A stretch of 19,087 bases of DNA from contig PKXI01000298.1 in assembly GCA_003133425.1 (NCBI GenBank), positions 1 through 19,087 of the forward strand. Reading direction: 5' to 3'. This DNA is from Acidobacteriaceae bacterium. Its GTDB lineage: Bacteria > Acidobacteriota > Terriglobia > Terriglobales > Acidobacteriaceae. The stretch's first letter is position 1. Every line of letters begins with the position of its first letter. A program made the position numbers and the translations under genes. Shown here piece by piece: positions 1 through 8,195 of the stretch. The notes beneath the pieces were generated by a model. That model was not told the DNA's origin, searched no databases, and worked only from the letters and a program-made list of their open reading frames with translations.

Positions 1-56
1 CGGGTATTTCTTTGTGCTCAATGAGTTTGAGCATTTTTGTGCTGTCGTCTGAGTGT

Positions 57-1769
57 CTACACCGTGATTGCTTGCAACATCTGAATGGCTCGCAGCTGGG
101 TAGGGTTCGGCGTGGTCGTCATTTGGAAGTTCAATGCGGCTGTTGCGCCGGAGGACGTCTGACAGGTATTACGGACGATAGTCGATAACTCTTGCAACAG
201 AGTGCCGAAGCTATGGGCCGGCAAGCCGTCATCCAAAGTATGGGTGGCGGCTTTCCGCAGTGCCGCAACGGAGCGCTTCGCGGGTGCTACCGGGTCGCGT
301 TGCGTCTTGGGTTTCAGATCTTCATCAGCAAACAGGAGTGCACGCCAGGCTTCCCGCATGTGCCACTCGACATAGTAGGCCAGCATGCATAGCAAGATGT
401 GCGCACGGACTCGAGTCTCAAGCCAATGGTGGATGGGGCGGATATGCAGGTCGAGCGTTTTCATCGAGCGGAACGCCCGCTCGACTTCCGCAAGCGCCTT
501 GTAGCTGCGCACCGCCTCGGCGGAGTCCATTTGTTCTTTGGGTACGCTGGTGCGGATGATGTAGATGCCATCGAGAGCCGCTTCGGCGGCAATTTGCTCG
601 GTGAGTCGATGAAACGCGAATCGGCCGTCTTCGATGGTGAGGGCGAGGAGCTTGGCCACCTTGTGCTTGTTCACCACCGCACCGACACGGACTCCGATCC
701 TGTCCTGACCGTGGAGTGTTCCATTCTCGACGCGGATGCGGATCTTTTCCAGTTCCCGCTCGGTCGCCACCAGTAATGCCTCGCGCTTGTGGGCCCGCAA
801 GCATCCCAGATCGGCGTTACGACAGGCCATCAGCCGCTCACCCGGATAATCCGGATGGGCGAATTCGAACAGATTGCGCTCATCGAAGAGGCCCAGTTGC
901 AGGGCATCGCCCTGCACCAGCGCACGGATCTGCGAACTCTTCAGAGCCGTGATCCAGGCCAGTCCGTCCAGTGAGCGCAAGCCGTCGATCGCCTTATGGG
1001 AGATCATCCCCCGATCTCCTACCAGTACCAGGCGCTCGAGGCCAAAGTTCTCGCGCAGTTGCTGGACTTGATCCGACAGTGTGCTCGCATCGGCTGTGTT
1101 GCCCTCGTATACCGAGATGGCCACCGGGCAACCGGCGCGATTGGTCAACAGTCCGTAGTTCACTTGCAGGGTATTGCGCTTGCCATCGCGGCTGTAGCCG
1201 ATCTTGGCCAACGGGCAACAACGACCTTCGAAGTAACTCGAACTCAAGTCATAAAGCGCCATACCTCCTTCGCGGAGGTGGCGAGCCGCAAGCTTCTTCT
1301 CAATGGCCGGCTGGCGCTCGAGCAACCAGTCCATCGCCGCGTACAAATCGTTCTCATCCGCATCGGTGACGCCAAACTCCTCGGGCAGAGTCGTCGTGTG
1401 CCACCAGCGCGTGGTGGCCAGCTTGGTTTGCGGGGATAAGATCCGCGCGGCCACCATCGCACACACCGCATCGCGTTCAGCACTCGGTCGTGAGGCAAGC
1501 AAGGACTCCAAGCCCAGTCTCTGCATGGCTACACGCACCGCCTGCACTGCCCCATGAGAGCGTGAACGAATCGTCTCCCAGAGCTGCTCGACGGGCCGCA
1601 TGCTGTGTCCAGACAGCACCGCACGAATCGACTCGATCTGCTCGTCAGAGAGTGCTGAAAGATTAGCCAACGTTCGTTTGCGGACCTTCTTTCCCTCACG
1701 ATACGACTCACGGAGCAGGTAGGTGGGGCGCGAGGTGCGGTTCGGCACGCCATCGATATGCATGGCCAC
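57..1769 (-). CDS. IS1634-family (IS4-like) DDE transposase
   Basis: This 570-aa protein has the length and layout of IS1634-family transposases, which cut and paste their own insertion sequence with an RNase H-fold DDE active site. Visible motifs are ALYDLSSSYFEG (Asp174), LVLVGDRGMIS (Asp252) and ALAEVERAFRSMKT (Glu430, the Y-R-E-K-like region), giving a D-D-E triad with the long insertion between the second D and E typical of IS4-type enzymes. The N-terminal RESYREGKKVRKRTLANLS segment is the usual start of this family. The frame is intact, so the protein may be active. The start ATG is followed by a second in-frame ATG two codons later, so the exact start is uncertain. The gene sits alone, convergent with nothing, at the left edge of the window. 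I could not identify matching terminal inverted repeats or a target duplication, so the ends of the element are not defined. Confidence 0.93.
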   Translation of the reverse strand: MAMHIDGVPNRTSRPTYLLRESYREGKKVRKRTLANLSALSDEQIESIRAVLSGHSMRPVEQLWETIRSRSHGAVQAVRVAMQRLGLESLLASRPSAERDAVCAMVAARILSPQTKLATTRWWHTTTLPEEFGVTDADENDLYAAMDWLLERQPAIEKKLAARHLREGGMALYDLSSSYFEGRCCPLAKIGYSRDGKRNTLQVNYGLLTNRAGCPVAISVYEGNTADASTLSDQVQQLRENFGLERLVLVGDRGMISHKAIDGLRSLDGLAWITALKSSQIRALVQGDALQLGLFDERNLFEFAHPDYPGERLMACRNADLGCLRAHKREALLVATERELEKIRIRVENGTLHGQDRIGVRVGAVVNKHKVAKLLALTIEDGRFAFHRLTEQIAAEAALDGIYIIRTSVPKEQMDSAEAVRSYKALAEVERAFRSMKTLDLHIRPIHHWLETRVRAHILLCMLAYYVEWHMREAWRALLFADEDLKPKTQRDPVAPAKRSVAALRKAATHTLDDGLPAHSFGTLLQELSTIVRNTCQTSSGATAALNFQMTTTPNPTQLRAIQMLQAITV

Positions 1770-1852
1770 ATCATCGCATATCGATCATGCTCAGTCAAGA
1801 CATATTATCAAAATACATGTCTACATTTTGCATCGAAATAAACAGCGCGAAA

Positions 1853-1888
1853 AAGGCTAGAGCCTTGCAATTGCAGGGCTCTAGCCTT
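1853..1888 (-). terminator. Intrinsic terminator, near-perfect 36-nt palindrome
   Basis: Twelve-base arms AAGGCTAGAGCC (1853-1864) and GGCTCTAGCCTT (1877-1888) are exact reverse complements. The 12-nt loop holds a further self-complementary TGCAATTGCA, joined by a single wobble pair, so almost the whole 36 nt can fold. Read on the minus strand, the stem ends in CCTTTTTCG, a T-tract, which makes it a good intrinsic terminator for the phosphorylase transcript. On the plus strand there is no T-tract. It also separates that transcript from the insertion sequence. Confidence 0.75.
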
Positions 1889-1899
1889 CAACAATCATT

Positions 1900-2004
1900 T
1901 TAGAAGCGCTGGAACTTCAGGCTAACATCAGTGTCGCCGGACTTGAATGGGCCATGCGTCCATGTCTCGTCCGCCACGGCGGATGAGACATCGAATCTTC
2001 CCTC
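1900..2004 (-). other. 34-codon open frame directly after the phosphorylase stop
   Basis: After the TAA of the phosphorylase gene the same frame stays open for 34 sense codons and ends in a second TAA, just before the terminator palindrome. The peptide starts EGRFDVSSAVADE and ends SGDTDVSLKFQRF. It has no start codon of its own. The codon choice looks genuinely coding. It could be the 3' remnant of another gene, a C-terminal extension reached by readthrough, or chance. I do not recognise the family. Confidence 0.35.
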
Positions 2005-4665
2005 TTACGAATACAGCCTGATCTCGCTTGAAGTGCCGCCCGCCGCGGGAATGTAGCACTTCCGCGTGTAATCCATGACCATGCGGTCGGCATTGAAGCG
2101 CCAGCCCAGCGTGCGGATGGTGCGCTTCATGCGTTTAATCCATCCCCTTGGCAATCCGTCGCGGTCGCGTTGATAAAACAGCGGAATGACCTCGTCGTTG
2201 AGCACGCGGTAGAGGTCTTCGCCGTCGCGGCTGTCGTGCACGTCCATGTTGGAGTGCGTTCTGCCGGTTCCGATGGCGAAGCCGTTGAGCCCGTCGTAAG
2301 CTTCGGCCCACCAGCCATCGAGGACCGAAAGATTCAAGCCGCCGTTAAGCACAACTTTCTGTCCGCTGGTGCCCGAGGCCTCGAGCGGACGGCGCGGATT
2401 GTTCAGCCACACGTCCACACCCTGTACCAGGTAGCGGCCAACGTTGATGTCGTAATCCTCGATAAAAACAAACTTGTTCGAAAACTTGGAGTCCCGCATC
2501 ATCTCCGCAATCTGCTGCAAAACCTTCTTGCCCGGTTCGTCATGCGGGTGCGCCTTGCCTGCAAAGAGAAACTGAACGGGGCGCTTGGGATCGTTGACCA
2601 TCGATGCGAGTCGATGCATATCGGCCAGCACCAGGTTGGCTCGTTTGTAGGTGGCGAACCGGCGCGCAAAGCCGATGGTCAACGCATCCGGCGAGAGAAT
2701 CTTGTCGAGTTTCTTGAGCGCTGCGGCAGGCTCGTCGCGGCGTCCAGCCTGCTCATGCGCGCGGCGGCGTGCAAAGTCGATCAGTTGCGCCTTCAGGGCC
2801 AGGTGCGTCTCCCAAAGCTCGCCATCGTCGACGCCCTCAATCTTCTCCCAGGTATTCGGCCAGCTACTGTGGTGCTGCCAGTCCACCCCTAGATGACGGT
2901 CGTAGAGGCGACACATTTGTGGCGCCAGCCAGCTTGGAACGTGCACGCCGTTGGTGATGTGTCCAATCGGCACGGCGTCTTCGGGCCGGTTGGGATAGAG
3001 GCCCTTCCACATCGCCCTCGAGACCTCGCCATGCAGAGACGAAACTGCATTCACGCGCCGCGCCAGCTTCAGTCCCAGCACCGTCATGCAGAACGGTTCG
3101 CCCTGGTCGGTGGGATACTCGCGCCCAAACCCCATCATGTTCTCGTGCGAAATCCCCAGTTGCTCGCGCAGCGGACCCAGGTGTTCTTCCATCAGGTCGG
3201 CACTGAAGCGGTCATGGCCGGCGGGCACCGGCGTGTGCGTGGTAAAAATCACTTCGCGGGGAATCAGGCTGGCCGCTGTTGTAAAGTCCAGGCCCTCGAC
3301 CACCATGCGATCGCGAATCGCCTCGAAGACGGCGAAGCCGCTGTGCCCCTCGTTCAGATGCAATACGCTGGGCGTGATGCCCATGGCCTTGAGCGCGCGG
3401 AAGCCGCCGATGCCCAGCAGCAGCTCCTGACGAATGCGGGTGCGCGAATCTCCGCCGTAGAGGCGTGAAGTGGTTTCAAGGTCTTCGGGTGCATTGCCTG
3501 CAACGTTTGAGTCGAGCAGCAGCAGGTCACATCGGCCCACCTTCACACGCCACACCTTGGCTCGGATCACGCCGCCGCGCGTAGCAATCTCAACAACTAC
3601 GGGTTCGCCGTTGATGCCGATGGCCGGCTGCATGGGCAACTGGTTCACATCGGTCTGCAAGTACTCCTCGCGCTGCCATCCGGTCTGGTCAAGCCGCTGC
3701 AGAAAGTATCCCTGCCCGTAAAAAAGGCCGATGCCGATGAGCGGAATGCCAAGGTCGGATGCGCTCTTGATGTGGTCTCCGGACAGTACGCCCAGACCGC
3801 CGGAGTAGATGGGCAGCGACTCGTGCATTCCGAATTCGGCTGAAAAATAGGCGATTGGCCGAGGCCGCAGTACTCCCGCGTTGGCCGCGCCCCAGGTTCG
3901 GTCCGCGTTCAAATACTCCTGCTGGCGGCGGTACACGTAGTTGATGCGGCTGTGTAGAACCAGTTCCGCGGCGCGGCGCTCAATCTCGCCCAACGGCATT
4001 TCACTGAGCAGGGAAATTGGATTCTGATTGAGCTCGCGCCACCGGGTTGGATTCAGATCGCGAAACAGGCTGATGCAGTCGTGGTCCCAACTCCACCACA
4101 CGTTGCGTGCCAGGGACCAGAGCCGTTCCTGTGCCGGGGCGATGAAGCGGTCGAGCGTGCGCGCCTCGCTCACCACCGGCGCCACCTGGCTGGCCGCCTC
4201 GGTCAGCATGCGAATTTCGTGGTCCCGATAGGTGCGCGGGTCCTTGGTCTGGACGACAAGAACCCCCTGCAGGATCCCGCGGTCAATCAGCGGCACGCCC
4301 AGGAAGGAGTGGTACTCCTCCTCGCCGGACTCCTTGAAGTACTTGAAGCGAGGATGGTTTCTAACATCATCGACGTCAACCGGCAGTACCCGTTCCGCGA
4401 CCAGGCCGGTGAGTCCCTCGTTCAACGGCATGCGCAATGTACCTATGCAACTCGGGTGCAGGCCGAGCGTGGCCGCCAGAACCAGGTTCGATCGATCCGG
4501 CTCAAGCAGATAAGCCGAGCAGACTTCGGTCCTGAACCGCTTGGCGATCAATGCCACCAGATTCATGAGGGTATCGGCGGGCTTGCCTCCCTCCGCGGCA
4601 AGGTTCGAGATCTCCTCCAAAGTGAGTACGAGACTTGCATCGGTTGTTTCGCGGGCCTGGGTCAT
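2005..4665 (-). CDS. glgP: Alpha-glucan (glycogen) phosphorylase with N-terminal GAF domain
   Basis: This 886-aa protein releases glucose-1-phosphate from alpha-1,4-glucans such as glycogen in the cytoplasm, using pyridoxal phosphate. Residues 1 to about 165 form a GAF domain (LTLEEISNLAAEGGKPAD, LNEGLTGLVAERVLPVDVDD, SFLGVPLIDRGILQGVLVVQ) resembling GAF domains of PtsP-type sensors. From about residue 170 the DUF3417 region begins (RLWSLARNVWWSWDHD), which marks the short alpha-glucan phosphorylase subfamily. It is followed by the GT35 catalytic part with SAEFGMHESLPIYSGGLGVL and HLNEGHSGFAVFE. The PLP-binding lysine is Lys770 in ASGTSGQKVVLNGGLN. A weak Shine-Dalgarno (GAGAGG) lies about 12 nt before the ATG. 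The gene appears monocistronic and ends at the palindromic terminator. The GAF fusion suggests small-molecule control, which is an inference. The catalytic assignment is firm. Confidence 0.93.
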   Translation of the reverse strand: MTQARETTDASLVLTLEEISNLAAEGGKPADTLMNLVALIAKRFRTEVCSAYLLEPDRSNLVLAATLGLHPSCIGTLRMPLNEGLTGLVAERVLPVDVDDVRNHPRFKYFKESGEEEYHSFLGVPLIDRGILQGVLVVQTKDPRTYRDHEIRMLTEAASQVAPVVSEARTLDRFIAPAQERLWSLARNVWWSWDHDCISLFRDLNPTRWRELNQNPISLLSEMPLGEIERRAAELVLHSRINYVYRRQQEYLNADRTWGAANAGVLRPRPIAYFSAEFGMHESLPIYSGGLGVLSGDHIKSASDLGIPLIGIGLFYGQGYFLQRLDQTGWQREEYLQTDVNQLPMQPAIGINGEPVVVEIATRGGVIRAKVWRVKVGRCDLLLLDSNVAGNAPEDLETTSRLYGGDSRTRIRQELLLGIGGFRALKAMGITPSVLHLNEGHSGFAVFEAIRDRMVVEGLDFTTAASLIPREVIFTTHTPVPAGHDRFSADLMEEHLGPLREQLGISHENMMGFGREYPTDQGEPFCMTVLGLKLARRVNAVSSLHGEVSRAMWKGLYPNRPEDAVPIGHITNGVHVPSWLAPQMCRLYDRHLGVDWQHHSSWPNTWEKIEGVDDGELWETHLALKAQLIDFARRRAHEQAGRRDEPAAALKKLDKILSPDALTIGFARRFATYKRANLVLADMHRLASMVNDPKRPVQFLFAGKAHPHDEPGKKVLQQIAEMMRDSKFSNKFVFIEDYDINVGRYLVQGVDVWLNNPRRPLEASGTSGQKVVLNGGLNLSVLDGWWAEAYDGLNGFAIGTGRTHSNMDVHDSRDGEDLYRVLNDEVIPLFYQRDRDGLPRGWIKRMKRTIRTLGWRFNADRMVMDYTRKCYIPAAGGTSSEIRLYS

Positions 4666-4692
4666 CGGGTATCGCTCGCCTCTCGAATAGGT

Positions 4693-4779
4693 TCAGAAAA
4701 CCGATCTCAGAAAATCGGTATCGACACGTTCTCCACGCTGCGACTAGTGTGCAGAGATGCATTCGGCAAAACTGCCGAA
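4693..4779 (-). promoter_or_regulatory. Upstream leader of the phosphorylase gene with two small hairpins and a direct repeat
   Basis: Within the 100 nt upstream of the phosphorylase gene are a hairpin TTCGGCA-AAAC-TGCCGAA (4762-4779), an inverted pair CCGAT/ATCGG (4701-4705, 4714-4718) and a direct repeat TCAGAAAA (4693-4700, 4707-4714). They could form 5' leader structure or a regulator site. I see no clear -35/-10 pair, and the role is unknown. Confidence 0.25.
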
Positions 4780-4893
4780 ACTTGGAACGTCTAATTGCAG
4801 GTTTTAAGTACTTTAGGGAAAAATCCCACGCTTCGCAGTTCGGGATAGCTTTGAAGATAACATCAATCCTCGCGCACTGCGAATAAGGATGGA

Positions 4894-5010
4894 ATGAAGA
4901 AACACAAGGCCGCATCCGGGAAACGAAAGTCGAAAACCATCAGCTTGAATTGTCTGGCAACAAGTCCAAAGCTGGCAGCGGCGATTGCAGAGCTGAAAGC
5001 TGAGAGCTGA
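4894..5010 (+). CDS. Possible 38-aa basic small protein
   Basis: This short reading frame lies in the spacer between the phosphorylase and the RND operon. It opens with ATG four nucleotides after AAGGA (4885-4889) and encodes 38 residues. The N-terminus is lysine-rich (MKKHKAASGKRKSK) and the end is alanine-rich and helical-looking (LAAAIAELKAES). It has no Cys pair, signal peptide or domain I recognise. The stop falls inside a 7-bp tandem repeat, and the frame points into the end of the RND operon on the opposite strand. The minus strand over the same bases is also open but reads like non-coding DNA. The ribosome site is short-spaced, so this is tentative. It is the only candidate gene in 4666-5026. 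Confidence 0.3.
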   Translation: MKKHKAASGKRKSKTISLNCLATSPKLAAAIAELKAES

Positions 5011-5018
5011 GAGCTGAA
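4991..5018. repeat. Four-unit 7-bp tandem repeat (AGCTGAR)
   Basis: Four consecutive copies of AGCTGA followed by A, G, G and A cover 28 bp, giving a strict 7-bp period. It lies just past the 3' end of the RND operon and reads CTCAGCT on the operon's strand. Confidence 0.8.
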
Positions 5019-5030
5019 GCCGCCCTTCAG
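5014..5030 (-). terminator. Weak hairpin overlapping the end of the RND operon
   Basis: CTGAAG (5014-5019) and CTTCAG (5025-5030) form a 6-bp stem with a 5-nt loop that overlaps the TGA of the last RND gene. On the minus strand it is followed by a pyrimidine-rich stretch made by the 7-bp repeat, not by a clean T-tract. It may be a weak terminator or an mRNA 3' end stabiliser. Confidence 0.3.
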
Positions 5031-8000
5031 TCGCCGTGCGCTTCTTCCAACTCCGTGCCCACCTTGTGCAGCTTCATTACTTTCCACTGCAGTTTGTCGA
5101 AGAAGAGGTAGACGACCGGGGTTGTGAAGAGCGTGAGGGCCTGCGAGACGAGCAGCCCGCCCACGATGGTGATGCCCAGCGGCCTGCGCAGCTCCGATCC
5201 CACGCCCATGCCGAAGGCCAGGGGCATCCCGCCGAACGTCGCGGCCATTGTTGTCATCATGATGGGGCGGAAACGCAACAGGGCGGCCTGATAGATGGCC
5301 TCGACAGGAGGCAGTCCCTGTTCGCGCTCGGCCTGCAAGGCAAAGTCGATCATCATGATGGCGTTCTTCTTCACAATGCCTATCAGCAGGATGATCCCGA
5401 TCAGGGCGATGATGCTCAGGTCGGTCCCGGTGATCAGCAGTGCCAGGATAGCCCCCGCGCCGGCAGGAGGCAGTGTGGAGAGAATGGTGAGCGGGTGGAT
5501 CAGGCTCTCATACAGAATGCCGAGCACGATGTAGACGGCCACCACCGCCGCGAGGATGAGATAAGGTTCGTTCTTGAGCGAGTCCTGGAAGGCCTGCGCA
5601 GTGCCTTGGAAGCTGGCGTGGATGCCGGAGGGCATGCCCATCTCTGGCTGCACCTTCTCAAGCGCGGTCACAGCGTCTCCCAGGGCCACGTTAGGCGCCA
5701 GGTTGAACGTAAGCGTCACCGCCGGGTACTGCCCTTGATGAGCCACTGACAGCGATGTGCGCTGATTTTCGTAGTGGGCGATGGTGGAGAGCGGCACCAT
5801 CGCCCCACTCAACGACTTGACGAAGATGCCATTCAGCGCATCGGGACTGCCGCTGTACTTCGGGTCCACTTCCATTACCACGAAGTACTGGTTCAGCCCT
5901 GTGTACATGGTGGAGACTTCACGCTGGCCGAAAGCGTCGTAAAGCACCGCGTCAATCATTTGGGCGGTAATTCCCAGGCGCGAGGCGGTATCGCGGTCGA
6001 TCACCAGGTTGGTGGCCAGACCCTGGTCCTGCTGGTCGGTGGAGACATCGCGCAACTCCGGCATCGCTCTCATGCGACTCTGCAGTTGCGGAGCCCATGT
6101 ATTCAGCTCCTTCAGGTCTTCATCCGAGAGCGTGTACTGGTATTGGGAAGCGCCTCCACGGCCGCCAATCTGAATATCCTGCTGCGCCTGTAGAAACAGA
6201 GTTGCGCCTGGAACGCTGGTCAGCTTGCGGCGCAGCCGGTTCACCACCTGGTCAGCGGAAACGCGCCCGGGCCGGTCCTGGAGCGGTTTGAGCGAGATGA
6301 ACATGTTGCCTACATTGCTGCTGCCGCCACCGGGGCCGCCACCGCCCACAAAGGCTGTCACCGACAGGATGGCTGGATCTTCCAGCGTCATCTGGGCCAG
6401 TTGACGTTGCTTCACCTGCATTGCATCGAAGCTGATGTCCTGCGCAGCCATGGTCCGGCCGCCCATGCGTCCCGTATCCTGCTGCGGGAAAAAGCCCTTG
6501 GGCACGATGATGAAAAGGTAGACAGTCAGAAATGCGGAGCCCACCGCGATGCCCAGAACCGGCCATTGGTGACGCAGGACCCAGCGCAGGGCTGAGTCGT
6601 ATTCGTGGTGAAGCCGCTGGAAGGCGTTTTCGCTGAACCGGTAAATGGGGCCGTGGTGGCTTTCGTCGCGCGACTTGAGAAAGCGGGCGCAAAGCATCGG
6701 CGTAGTGGTTAATGAAACCAGCAGCGAGATGGCGATGGCCACCGACAGGGTGACCGCAAACTCGCGGAACAGCCTGCCCACGATTCCACCCATCAGCAGG
6801 ATGGGCGTAAAGACCGCGATCAGTGAGGTGCTCATCGAGAGCACCGTGAAGCCGATCTCCTTTGAGCCCTTCATGGCTGCCTCGTAAGGCTTCATGCCCA
6901 TTTCGAGGTAGCGCGTGATGTTTTCGATCACCACGATCGCGTCATCCACCACAAACCCCGTAGCCACGGTCAGCGCCATGAGCGAAAGATTGTCGATGGT
7001 ATAGCCCGCCAGGTACATTACGCCGAAGGTTGCCACAAGCGAAAGCGGAACCGCCACCGAAGGAATGATGGTGGCCCACACCTCGCGCAGAAACATGAAG
7101 ACAACCAGCACCACCAGCAAGACGCTGATGATGAGTGACACCGTCACGTCGTGCACGCTGGCTCGGATCGTCGTGGTGCGATCAACTGCCACGTTGATCT
7201 GAATGGTCGGCGGGATGTCTGCCTGCAAATGCGGCAGCTCGGCCATCACGTTGTCCACGGTCGAAATCACATTGGCGCCGGGAATCTTGAAAACCACTAG
7301 CAGCACTGCGCTCTTGAGTTCGCCCGGTGGCCCACTGATGGGGTTGATGCCTGCAACCCCTGCGTTCAGAATGTTGGAAACGCTGTCAGTCACAGTGCCC
7401 AGGTCTTCAATGCGCACCGGTGCGCCGGTTTGGTTGTTATACCCGGCAATGATCGGCGCATAATCCTCGGCCTTGAAGATCTGGTCGTTGTCGTAAATAG
7501 CCCAGCGGTTTTGCGCGTCCTGGAATGCGCCTTTGGGCCGGTTGGCGTTAGCTGCCGCCAGCGCCGTGCGCACGGCTTCCAGCCCGATGCCATTGTTGGC
7601 CAACTGCATCGGATTCAGCTCAACACGCACGGCGGGGCTGGAACTTCCGCCTACGAACACCTGTCCCACGCCCTGGATCTGCGACATCTTTTGCGCCAGG
7701 ATTGAATCGGCCATGTCGTAGATCTGCTGCTTTGGCACCACATCCGAAGTCAGCGTAAGGATGAGGATGGGCGCATCGGCGGGATTGGCCTTGCGATAGC
7801 TCGGATTCTGCGGTAGATAGGAAGGCAATTGGCTTCGCGCCGCATTGATGGCCGCCTGCACGTCGCGTGCCGCCGCGTTGATGTCGCGGTTGATGTCGAA
7901 TTGCATCGTCACCGAGGCCGACCCCAGCGAACTGGACGACGTCATCTGGTTCACGCCCGCAATGCGCCCGAACTGCCGCTCCAGCGGTGTGGCGACGGCC

Positions 8001-8182
8001 GATGCCATCGTCTCCGGGCTGGCGCCAGGCAACCCCGCGCCCACGCCGATGACCGGCATGTCCACGTCTGGCAGCGATGCTACAGGCAACACTGTGTAAG
8101 CCACGGAGCCGGCCAATAACAGCGCGATACTCAGCAGCGAGGTAGCTACCGGGCGCTTGATGAAGGGTGCGGAAAGATGCAT
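5027..8182 (-). CDS. mdtC: RND efflux permease subunit, MdtC-like
   Basis: This 1051-aa inner-membrane proton/substrate antiporter is one of the two pump subunits of an MdtABC-type tripartite exporter. The N-terminus ([59 protein letters not shown]) aligns closely, from memory, with E. coli MdtC (1025 aa) rather than MdtB. The proton-relay pair is Asp413-Asp414 in [17 protein letters not shown] (TM4). The matching TM10 lysine is Lys939 in [15 protein letters not shown]. The usual twelve membrane segments and two large periplasmic loops are present, including IPKGFFPQQDTGRMGG. It begins 11 nt after the MdtB-like gene, with AGGAGG overlapping that gene's stop codon. It is last in the operon. 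Substrates cannot be read from the sequence; family members export bile salts, novobiocin or metabolites. Confidence 0.93.
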   Translation of the reverse strand: MHLSAPFIKRPVATSLLSIALLLAGSVAYTVLPVASLPDVDMPVIGVGAGLPGASPETMASAVATPLERQFGRIAGVNQMTSSSSLGSASVTMQFDINRDINAAARDVQAAINAARSQLPSYLPQNPSYRKANPADAPILILTLTSDVVPKQQIYDMADSILAQKMSQIQGVGQVFVGGSSSPAVRVELNPMQLANNGIGLEAVRTALAAANANRPKGAFQDAQNRWAIYDNDQIFKAEDYAPIIAGYNNQTGAPVRIEDLGTVTDSVSNILNAGVAGINPISGPPGELKSAVLLVVFKIPGANVISTVDNVMAELPHLQADIPPTIQINVAVDRTTTIRASVHDVTVSLIISVLLVVLVVFMFLREVWATIIPSVAVPLSLVATFGVMYLAGYTIDNLSLMALTVATGFVVDDAIVVIENITRYLEMGMKPYEAAMKGSKEIGFTVLSMSTSLIAVFTPILLMGGIVGRLFREFAVTLSVAIAISLLVSLTTTPMLCARFLKSRDESHHGPIYRFSENAFQRLHHEYDSALRWVLRHQWPVLGIAVGSAFLTVYLFIIVPKGFFPQQDTGRMGGRTMAAQDISFDAMQVKQRQLAQMTLEDPAILSVTAFVGGGGPGGGSSNVGNMFISLKPLQDRPGRVSADQVVNRLRRKLTSVPGATLFLQAQQDIQIGGRGGASQYQYTLSDEDLKELNTWAPQLQSRMRAMPELRDVSTDQQDQGLATNLVIDRDTASRLGITAQMIDAVLYDAFGQREVSTMYTGLNQYFVVMEVDPKYSGSPDALNGIFVKSLSGAMVPLSTIAHYENQRTSLSVAHQGQYPAVTLTFNLAPNVALGDAVTALEKVQPEMGMPSGIHASFQGTAQAFQDSLKNEPYLILAAVVAVYIVLGILYESLIHPLTILSTLPPAGAGAILALLITGTDLSIIALIGIILLIGIVKKNAIMMIDFALQAEREQGLPPVEAIYQAALLRFRPIMMTTMAATFGGMPLAFGMGVGSELRRPLGITIVGGLLVSQALTLFTTPVVYLFFDKLQWKVMKLHKVGTELEEAHGD

Positions 8183-8189
8183 CGATAGG

Positions 8190-8195
8190 CCTCCT
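8190..8195 (-). promoter_or_regulatory. Strong Shine-Dalgarno of the mdtC-like gene
   Basis: AGGAGG on the minus strand lies 7 nt before the ATG and overlaps the TAG stop of the preceding gene. This sets the start and implies coupled translation of the two pump subunits. Confidence 0.8.

Noticed and set aside
54..1825. 8-bp direct repeat TGTCTACA at 54-61 and 1818-1825 as IS target duplication
   Set aside because: The left copy overlaps the stop codon of the transposase, so it cannot flank the element unless the gene runs to the very end. It is likely chance.
2170..2892. 240-aa open frame on the plus strand
   Set aside because: It is antisense to the catalytic part of the phosphorylase, including the PLP site, and has no recognisable domain.
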